A DNA stretch of 64,000 nt. Source: Rhizophagus irregularis. Lineage: Eukaryota; Glomeromycota; Glomeromycetes; Glomerales; Glomeraceae. The stretch lies in assembly GCF_026210795.1 (NCBI RefSeq), contig NC_089431.1:5208001-5272000 (forward strand), given 5' to 3'. Numbering within the stretch: position 1 is the first letter of the stretch; each line of letters starts with the position of its first letter. Both the position numbers and the translations under genes were made by a program. The notes under the pieces are model-generated. The model did no database searches. It was not told where the DNA came from and saw nothing but the letters and a program-made list of their open reading frames with translations. Below, piece by piece: positions 56,586-64,000 of this stretch.

Positions 56586-58722
56586 TCAATCATCTATAAG
56601 AAAATAAACATACTTAAAAAATAGTATAAGGATTATTCGTTATTATGTAAAATTTTCACCTACCATCGACATTAATATTTTGCCCTTTTATTTGTTGTTG
56701 AGTTATTTCTTTTTCATCATCTAAATTTAAATAAAGTCGCGTTCAATAATAAATAAATGAAATTAATATAATAATGAATTTTATTTGTTAGTAATTTATT
56801 ACTATTCTTACCATTTGAATTTATTTGCAACTTTTTAAATAATTTAGATAATTTTTTATTACTATCTAAAATTTAAGATATTGATTTAATATAAAAATTC
56901 AATCTTGATTTGACAAAAAAACAATAATTAAAATACATTACCTCTAAAAATGGTAACTATTTTTGATGATTTGTTATTATTCTGCTTATTTGATTTATCA
57001 AACTCGTTAACTAAAATAAATATCAATTATTAAACATCATTAAATGGTATTACTATTGTTAGAAATGTTAAAATCATACAATTTACTATGAAACGCTATT
57101 AGTAGTAATAACGAAAGTAAATTATTATAGTAACAAAAAAAATGGTAGAAATTATTGGTTATACCTTCTTGTTCTTCTATTATAATATAAATTCAAAAAA
57201 AGATCATTAATAATGTATTTTAAAATAAATACATTCGTTAATAAAATATTACCTTCTGTTGCATTTCTTGGTTCAGGTAGATTTTCAAAGTTGTGAATTT
57301 TACTTGTAAATAATTTGCTACTCGTATAATTTTCTTCTACCTTATTCCTTTCTAAATTATCTATTTCTGATTTTAATAATTCATCTGGTATATTTTGATA
57401 ATCTAAATTAATTTTATTCATTTTGGTATCAAGTGCATCAGCGTCAGGTCTTTTTAATGGATCAGCATCCCAACATTCTTTCATTAAATTTTTATATTCT
57501 AATGGAGTTTCTGACACAATTTCTGGCCTTATACCGTTAATAATATTCATTACAATATCATTTTCATTTTCATAATTTATAAATGGTGGTTGTCCTGATG
57601 AAATTTCCCACATAAGAATTGCAATACTATAAATATCAGATGCAAAAGTATATTCTTTTCCAACAATAACTTCGGGCGCTATGTAAGGAAGACTTCCATA
57701 TATACTTGTTGAAGATTTATCAGCAGGTCCACAAAATCCAAGATCACTAATACACCAACGACCATTAAGTTGTGAATATAATATATTTCCGGAATGCAAA
57801 TCTTTATGAATTGCTTTCTCAAAATGAATATAATAAAGCGCACGAGTTATTTGATTAATAATTTTCATTCTATCTTTCCATGTAAGTTTATTATGATTTT
57901 GTTGTAAATAATTTCTTAAATCTATATCCATTTTCATCATTACAAGCATATAATTTCCATTTGATGGATTTTGTGTTAAACCATAACATTGAACAATATC
58001 TACCCATTTATTACTTATAGTTAAATGTGATTTAGCCTAAATGACAACATACTATTGTTAATATAAAAAACATGATTTTATAAATAAATTTCAAATAAAA
58101 TTATACAAACCTCTTCAAACCAACTTTGATTTGCACTTTCAACATTTTCTAACGTTTTAAGTACTACTTTTGCCACTATGTTTTGTATTCCAGGTCTTTC
58201 AATTCTTTTAATTGTTTTTTTTTCAGAATCCCATTCTTCATAATTTCCATTAATCCAGTCTGCGGTATAGATTTCAGAGAATCTACCTTTTGTTAAATAA
58301 TTAATATTTTCCAAATTGTTATATGGAATCCATTCAACTATCATTTGTGGATTAAGTGATTCCATTTGACATTTCTGTATTAAATTGTCAATATCATTAT
58401 TCCCAGATGTCCAATTTGAAAATTTTTCTTTTAAATAATTTTGTACACAACATTCACAATATAATGTGGCCAAACATTCTTGGTTACAATTTTCACAAAT
58501 TCTTTTTGTTCCCGAATTAAAACTAATTTTATATCGATCATAATTTTTAGTCAATAATCTTATTGCTTCAGTTTTTTCATCATCTGTAAGAATTTTATCA
58601 GCAAGGACTGTTTGCTTTCGAAATTCAAATTGTTTGTGTATATCATTGTAAATACTAGTATCAATTGACATTGTTGCTCTTTTATTTGTTGCGTTAATTA
58701 ATTTATATCGAAGAGTGGACAT
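56586..58722 (-). CDS. TKL-type protein kinase with Cys-rich N-terminus (kinase 4), paralogue of kinase 3
   Basis: Eight exons on the minus strand: 58722-58111, 58036-57253, 57176-57165, 57095-57054, 57010-56942, 56865-56812, 56720-56664 and 56593-56586. Together they give 545 residues. The N-terminal CENC-x3-C-x6-CECC motif is shared with kinase 3. The kinase domain differs at key places: the glycine loop reads TKGRFSEIY (Gly to Arg) and the catalytic loop HKDLHSGN (from about residue 281) in place of HRD, while DLG, IAPE and SDIYSIAILMWE remain. Lys for Arg weakens the usual link to the activation segment but does not abolish the catalytic Asp. The tail repeats the small phase-1 exons of kinase 3, including the 12-base exon, then stops early with VDDD because the last exon is one base out of frame. 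Active or pseudokinase status is open. Confidence 0.78.
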
Positions 58723-60230
58723 AATGTAATTTATAAATTGAGGGAGGAGAAAGAATTATTTTAACTTCGTTCATTCAAACCCGTAATAAATTAATAAAAA
58801 TGAATGCAAATTGCTGATCAAACTTCATGTTGTGCCCATATAAATTTGTGACCTTAAGGAGTAGTATTTGACGCCTCATGACCAAAAAAAGAAAACAATA
58901 TAATATGTTTCTACTAATAAATATTATCGTACTTTCTAATTTTTGTGTTTAATAAATTTGGTGTAATAAATAGATAGCCTTGTCAATCAATACCATTAAT
59001 ACCGTATTACCTAAGTGGTAAAAGAATAGAAAAAATTTTTTAAAAAAGCCAAAACCAGGGGGAAAAATTTTTTTTTTAGTTTGAAAAAAGGACCAAACCG
59101 AAAAAAGAAAAGGTTAAAATATTTATAAAAAAAATTTTCAAAAAGAAAAAAAAAAATCGAAAAAAATTTTAGAAAAAAATACCGACAAGGAAAAATTAAA
59201 AATATTCTGCGGTCGATTGTATCACTTCAAGAGAACGGGAAAGGAAAATAATTAATAAGAAAACAACATTAACTGCACGACAAGATTGGTCATTGGAACA
59301 TACAAATGACCATACTGCCAATCAAATTTTCTAACTATGATAATGAATCAGGCGCAGGTACATAATTCAAATTACTTATATAGAGCTTAATCTAAATATC
59401 TCCTAATATTTTTAATTATATAGATTGTCTGGTTTAACGAAAAAAATAATTAAATAAATTTAGTTGGTTTAACCATTAAATGAGAAACCAAAAGGAAAAA
59501 GGAAAAAAGTTCGTTCTATATTGCGCCGATCGCATTAACATGACTTTTTTTGCAAAAAAAAAATATATATATATTCATTCATGCAAATCATTTCGATGTA
59601 TTCGTCGTAACGTAATAAAAAAAAAATAATAAATCATTTTTTATTATAAATTCATGGTAACATACAGTATGTAATAATATGGTTAAACAAGTATTACTTA
59701 TCTCCTGGCTAATTAGGAATAAGTAAAATTTTACTATTCCAACTAGACCGGGATATAATTGATTTAAGCTTACGCCAACATCATTAGATAAAATGAAGAA
59801 CAGGATAAGAATATAAATTATTTATTAGTCATTTAACGTTTAACATTATATCTGTCATTTATTTAGTGAAATTAGCTAGCTGAATTGTCACTATCGCGTA
59901 ATTTGAAGGAATGTGTTTTCTAATATTATTGTATCCGGACACAAATTCTATATTTTATAAAATTTTCGTATTATAAGATCCGTAATATAATTTATATGAA
60001 GTATCCGATAAAATTGGATGCAATTATTAAATTAGAAGTTTTCGTGGTAATCAATCGTGGTAATAATATGTATAAATAACAAAGAATCTTTTTTAGTAAC
60101 CTTATAGAATTGTAACTTAATTCAGTAAACTTTATAATAATCGCTGATTTGGTTAGAATCATTATATAGGATATTCAATGAAGTTTACTTTTTTATTAAT
60201 TTTAGGTAGCTAATTAATTATACATTTAAA
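58723..60230. other. Spacer without a gene
   Basis: The 5' flank of kinase 4, then A/T homopolymer-rich DNA (notably 59030-59200). No gene or paired element ends were recognised. Confidence 0.4.
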
Positions 60231-60288
60231 GGTGGACATGATAACTAACTATGATTAATATAGCAACATACTTTAATCCACTACACGA

Positions 60289-60428
60289 CTTAAACGTAAT
60301 TTTTCATTAGAAGACTATAAAATTGTCTTTAGCAGTACAATGATTAAACTTCCATTTAATTATGTTATATCCTTCAATAATTTAGCTATTTTTATTATAA
60401 TATCTTATAATTTGTGTTGTGTGATCGT
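60289..60428 (-). pseudogene. TLDc remnant behind the chimeric BTB gene
   Basis: On the minus strand, directly after the stop of the chimeric gene, the sequence reads DDHTTQIIRYYNKNS, then IIEGYNIIKWKF and AKDNFIVF. This corresponds to NHSRTV..VKDSNEILGGYNPIEWKF and KDSFIFSF of the intact paralogues. It has stops and a frame change. It is the displaced 3' half of the TLDc domain that the gene once had. Confidence 0.8.
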
Positions 60429-62467
60429 CTATAACTGAATCATTCCTAAAGTCAGCTCATTTATCAAAGCATCAATATTTCGTTGAGGATTCCAATCATT
60501 TTTTCGTAAATTTATAATATCCTAAAAAAAAAAAAAATTTATTAGATATTTTATTAATAAACATAATAAGAAAAATTCAAAAATATTTAACAAAATTTAC
60601 CATTAACATAAATTTAATGCGGTTTGACAAACTTGGAAGCTTTGATATTTTCTCTAAGCGATTGAAATAAGAATTCATACCTTTTTCTTTTGTTTTCTTA
60701 ATCTGTTTTTGTTTGACATGATCAAGTTGTTTCCCTACCGTATTCAATAATATACATAAACTTTCCATTTCTTCTTCTTTAGGTGAGTCTTTAAATATTG
60801 ATAATTCCGATATACAATTATGCATGATATTTTCTGTGAGCATGTTTAATTTAAACATTTCACCAATGAAACATATTAAACCCAGACCTTTTCTTTTAGC
60901 TTTTGCAGCCGCATAATATTTGTCTGATGTCAGATCACTTTCATTGGAAGACGATGGGATGTTAATTTTCCAACCTTTCTCAAAATCTTCTTGACAGTGA
61001 TTAATAAGATACTTTCTAAATAATGTACCACCTTGAACAGATTTACCATCGGTATTTTTGATACTTTCATCAACTATTTCAGGGTCAACTCTTTCCATCA
61101 TCTTACGACAAAGATAAGCATAAATTGCACAAAATTTTGAGTCATTACAAGATCTCTCAAATATTAGTCGAATAATTTCTCTTAATATACGTCCATCTCT
61201 TTCACCTCTTGACTTGTTACCATAAATAATAATTTGATCTGATAAAGATTCAAAATTTTTCAACGTTAATTTATTTAATAACGCATTAACTTTACGTTGC
61301 ACCATGTCAAGATGACCTGAACTTTCCGAAGTTAGTAATAATGTGCTTCCACTTCCAGTACGACCAAGTGCAGCTCGTCCAAAGATGCTTGAAGTAGTTG
61401 GTATTTCATTTCTCTTTGTCGAAGCAATAATACTTTCTTCACTTGTTTTCAAGGGGAAGAATTCAAATTCGTTCATTTGATTGAATTGAGACTGATTCGA
61501 ACTAATACGAGGCCTTGATTTATCACTTGACTTGCTATCAGGGTCCAAAAGACTTAAAAACGTTTTTAATAAATCTTTATATAATTCCTTCGGTAAAATT
61601 CTTTTATAAGGTAATACACTATCCATAAATTCTTTGGAAGATAAATTGTAAAATCTAATAAATGGAATACATTGTTGTGGAGTATTCTTTAAAGTATTGA
61701 AATCATCCTTTGAATATTTTTTAAAGTCAGTGGGAAGTTCCGGATTTTGAGCAAGTCCCCATTTAAGTAAATATTCCCAAATTTGAATTTCACTCATTTG
61801 AAGATTATCACTTTGAATAATTGTAATTAAAAGTTTTTCTGAAATTAAAGAAAAATTTGGAGATTTGAATATTTTATCAGGTTCCTTTGTAATTAAGTCA
61901 GTACAATATTTTTGAAGGTCCAAGAATGAATCATTTTTGAAACTTGTTTGATAAACGAAATCAAAATTTTGCTCCATCCAATTTGTCTTGTTTTTGACCA
62001 AAAATGATTGCAAATATACGATTAATTCTTGTAAACTAAGTTCACTAGCAGCAATCATTACATTAATTATGTCCAAGGTATCATATTCTTTCAAAGAGAG
62101 TCTTCCTCCATAAATATATCTACAAAAAAAAATCATCTATTCAGTATTTGCAAAATATCAATCATTTACAGTGTGTATTAAGAAAAAATAAAAACCATTT
62201 AAGTTCGTACCTTAAAATTATTGGAAATATCTCTGGTAAAATATTTGGTAATTTAATATGTGTCAAAGTTCCATTATTTTTCTTTTTATTCGTTGACAAT
62301 ATTCTTCGTAAATAAGGAGAACGATAATATAAAATAATAATGTGAGAACGGAAAATTTTTACGTCAGGATCATTACCAACTTCAATAGTAATATCATAAT
62401 ATTCTTCATCATTTAAAATTTCAAGTAAATTATGTGATAATTTTGGTAAAAAATTATCATCATCCAT
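60429..62467 (-). CDS. BTB-BACK-MIF4G chimera (BTB adaptor fused to eIF4G-like MIF4G domain)
   Basis: Three exons on the minus strand: 62467-62211, 62119-60601 and 60521-60429, giving 622 residues. Residues 1-290 are a normal BTB-BACK half (FRSHIIIL, YGGRLSLKEYD, the LLDPDSKS linker). After KSRPRIS (about 61507) the sequence changes to an eIF4G-like one: a Ser/Gly-rich lead, then MIF4G from about residue 360. It contains VQRKVNALLNKLT, GGTLFRKYL, CQEDFEKGW, AAAKAKRKGLGL, FIGEMFKLNML and LLNTVGKQLD. The last exon supplies DIINLRKNDWNPQR, matching the DVIDLR end of fungal MIF4G; without splicing the frame would end in VNFVKYF. MIF4G binds eIF4A in translation initiation. Whether that activity survives is unknown. 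The frame is open throughout 622 codons, so the chimera is plausibly expressed. Confidence 0.88.
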
Positions 62468-62535
62468 TTTTAATAAATTTTAAATCGTTAACGAAAGGAA
62501 TAAGGAAGTAATTAACCCTAATTTATAAATAGTTT

Positions 62536-62567
62536 ACCTTATAATTAACTTTCATATTCTGTGCAAC
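62536..62567 (-). promoter_or_regulatory. Putative core promoter of the chimeric gene
   Basis: On the minus strand GTTGCACAGAATA is followed by ATTATAAGGT about 69 bases before the start codon. It is the same block as in the four other minus-strand BTB genes, so the chimera kept the family promoter. Confidence 0.55.
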
Positions 62568-62601
62568 AATTTAAATAATGATTAACAAAGCAAGTTCTTA
62601 A

Positions 62602-62914
62602 TAGAGGTTGGAACCGTCCAAAAAAACCTTAACCGGTTAATTAACCGGTTAATATAAAAATTTTTTGCTCCGATTTTTGATTTTACTAACACATTTAGTT
62701 GAAAGAAGAATATTTTTCATCAATACCATTATTAATAAATAGGAAAAAATTTGGTATTAAAACTTCGAGTTTGGGAACACATGACTGAAATTACCAAGTC
62801 TCTGAGCCGCATTAACTAAATCTGACCAGAATTACGGATTTATGGTCAAAATAGTTTTAACCGGTTAACCGATGTCTTAACCGGTCTTAACCGGTTCAAA
62901 CCTTCAAACCTCTA
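62602..62914. mobile_element. hAT-type MITE, 313 bp
   Basis: Ends TAGAGGTTGGAA and CAAACCTCTA are inverted, flanked by a perfect 8-bp direct repeat GTTCTTAA (62594-62601 and 62915-62922). Subterminal regions repeat TTAACCGGTTAA words, five or more copies in both halves. Non-coding. The ends differ from the 781-bp MITE, so it belongs to another hAT family. Confidence 0.85.
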
Positions 62915-62922
62915 GTTCTTAA

Positions 62923-63640
62923 ATCATCCGTCATACAATAAAAGTATGATTTCCAAAATTTAACATTTTACAATAAAATTAATAAAATTTTAATAATATA
63001 TCTAAATTTAATTTATTAAATTTATTAAAAACTGAGTGCTATATCCATATTTATTTCTTAGATATCAACATATCATAGATCTTCTAATAAATATTTGACT
63101 AAGGAAATTTTTGCAAATTTGAAATGATTTGTATCCCTAAATTGAAAGTATAATATCGATAATCATTCGATATAAAGTATTTTACTACACTTCAATAATA
63201 ATTACGACAATCTTTCAAAAATATTAAAAATCGAATATAGCTAAATAAAGTAAATTTAAAATGGAATAACTTTTATTTAATAATTTAAACGAAAGTTATT
63301 CTTGGATAGAAAAAAAAATATGATCCAATTAGAATTATTCTTATGAAATCTTTAAAAAATTTTTTTATTAATATAAACAGGATATTAAACTCGCTGCCGA
63401 AAAAATTATTTTAGTGTTTTCTGATGATGTAATTTGGAATATGTAACATGAAATGACATACATATATCATTTATCATACGAAAATAATAGTGTTTTGAGG
63501 TGCAGAAGTTGCAGGTTAATAATGGATTTATTCAATAACTATTCAATATGTTTCGATTGACAACATAGAAATTTATGCCTCATCATTACATTAGATGTCC
63601 ATAGAAGTGTGAAATCATTGGTAATTTAGAATATTCTATA
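62923..63640. other. Spacer without a gene
   Basis: AT-rich spacer, nothing coding recognised. Confidence 0.35.
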
Positions 63641-63647
63641 AGATTGT

Positions 63648-63918
63648 TTAATTCATGTGATCCACGAGTCAACTGCAAACGATCTGCAGAAAATGGCGTC
63701 AAATAAAAGTGAAAATCATGTGAAAAAATTATGTAAAAAACAAACTATTTGGATAAATATTATGTATTAAAATATGTTGGTGTTGAATGGGTTTACATAA
63801 AAAGCATTATTTAAGGAACGAAAATCGGGTATCAGAAAAAAATTACTAATGTTCGACATAAATTTGCACCGAAATCATAAATGAATTTTTTGCAGTTGAC
63901 TCACGGATCACGAATTAA
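63648..63918. mobile_element. MITE-like element with GTGATCC..GAGTCAACTGCAAA ends
   Basis: GTGATCCACGAGTCAACTGC (left, from 63657) and GCAGTTGACTCACGGATCAC (right) form inverted repeats of over 20 bases with two mismatches; outer TTAATTC / GAATTAA extend the symmetry to 63648-63918. No open frame is inside. The target duplication is not clear, so the superfamily is left open. Confidence 0.65.
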
Positions 63919-64000
63919 TATTTTTTTGTCGAAAGTTTAGAGGAAACCTGTATGAATAATTTCAGTTTGTGATGATTTAATGCTTTTTGGTAATAATTCA

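Noticed and set aside
1-64000. rRNA genes, tRNA genes, CRISPR arrays, LTR elements
   Set aside because: I looked for these across the window and saw none that I could support.

Overview
The window looks like nuclear DNA of an arbuscular mycorrhizal fungus (Glomeromycotina, Rhizophagus-like). This is inferred from the sequence alone. It is extremely AT-rich, with short GT-AG introns. It carries lineage-expanded families that I associate with that group: BTB-BACK-TLDc proteins, TKL-type protein kinases with Cys-rich N-terminal extensions, and F-box proteins. Decayed gene copies and small non-autonomous DNA transposons fill the spaces between genes.

Layout. From 0.3 to 13.4 kb lies a head-to-tail array of five plus-strand BTB-BACK-TLDc genes with one TLDc relic between them. 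From 13.9 to 15.3 kb is a membrane-anchored two-domain fasciclin (FAS1) protein on the minus strand. From 16.5 to 29.1 kb are three minus-strand kinase genes plus kinase debris. From 29.8 to 31.0 kb are a large foldback element, a hAT transposase relic and a degenerate repeat. At 31.3-32.8 kb is an F-box-type protein and at 34.8-36.2 kb a fourth kinase. From 37.2 to 50.3 kb are four minus-strand BTB-BACK-TLDc genes, the first with an in-frame stop, separated by a long gene-poor A-rich tract. From 50.6 to 55.8 kb are a decayed sugar transporter, a dispersed repeat with a microsatellite tail, a small spliced gene, a 781-bp hAT-type MITE and an unidentified gene relic. A fifth kinase lies at 56.6-58.7 kb. 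The tenth BTB gene is at 60.4-62.5 kb and a second hAT-type MITE is at 62.6 kb.

The most unusual item is the tenth BTB gene. Its BTB and BACK domains are intact, but where every paralogue carries a TLDc domain it encodes an eIF4G-like MIF4G domain with its own intron. A decayed TLDc remnant lies directly behind the new stop codon. This is a recent-looking chimera made by inserting translation-initiation-factor sequence into a BTB-BACK-TLDc gene.

All coordinates with introns were worked out by eye from splice sites, reading-frame continuity and comparison of paralogues inside the window. No database search was run, so family names rest on recognised motifs. Nothing here shows operon-like cooperation. 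The genes look like dispersed members of signalling and adaptor families evolving by tandem duplication, conversion and decay.
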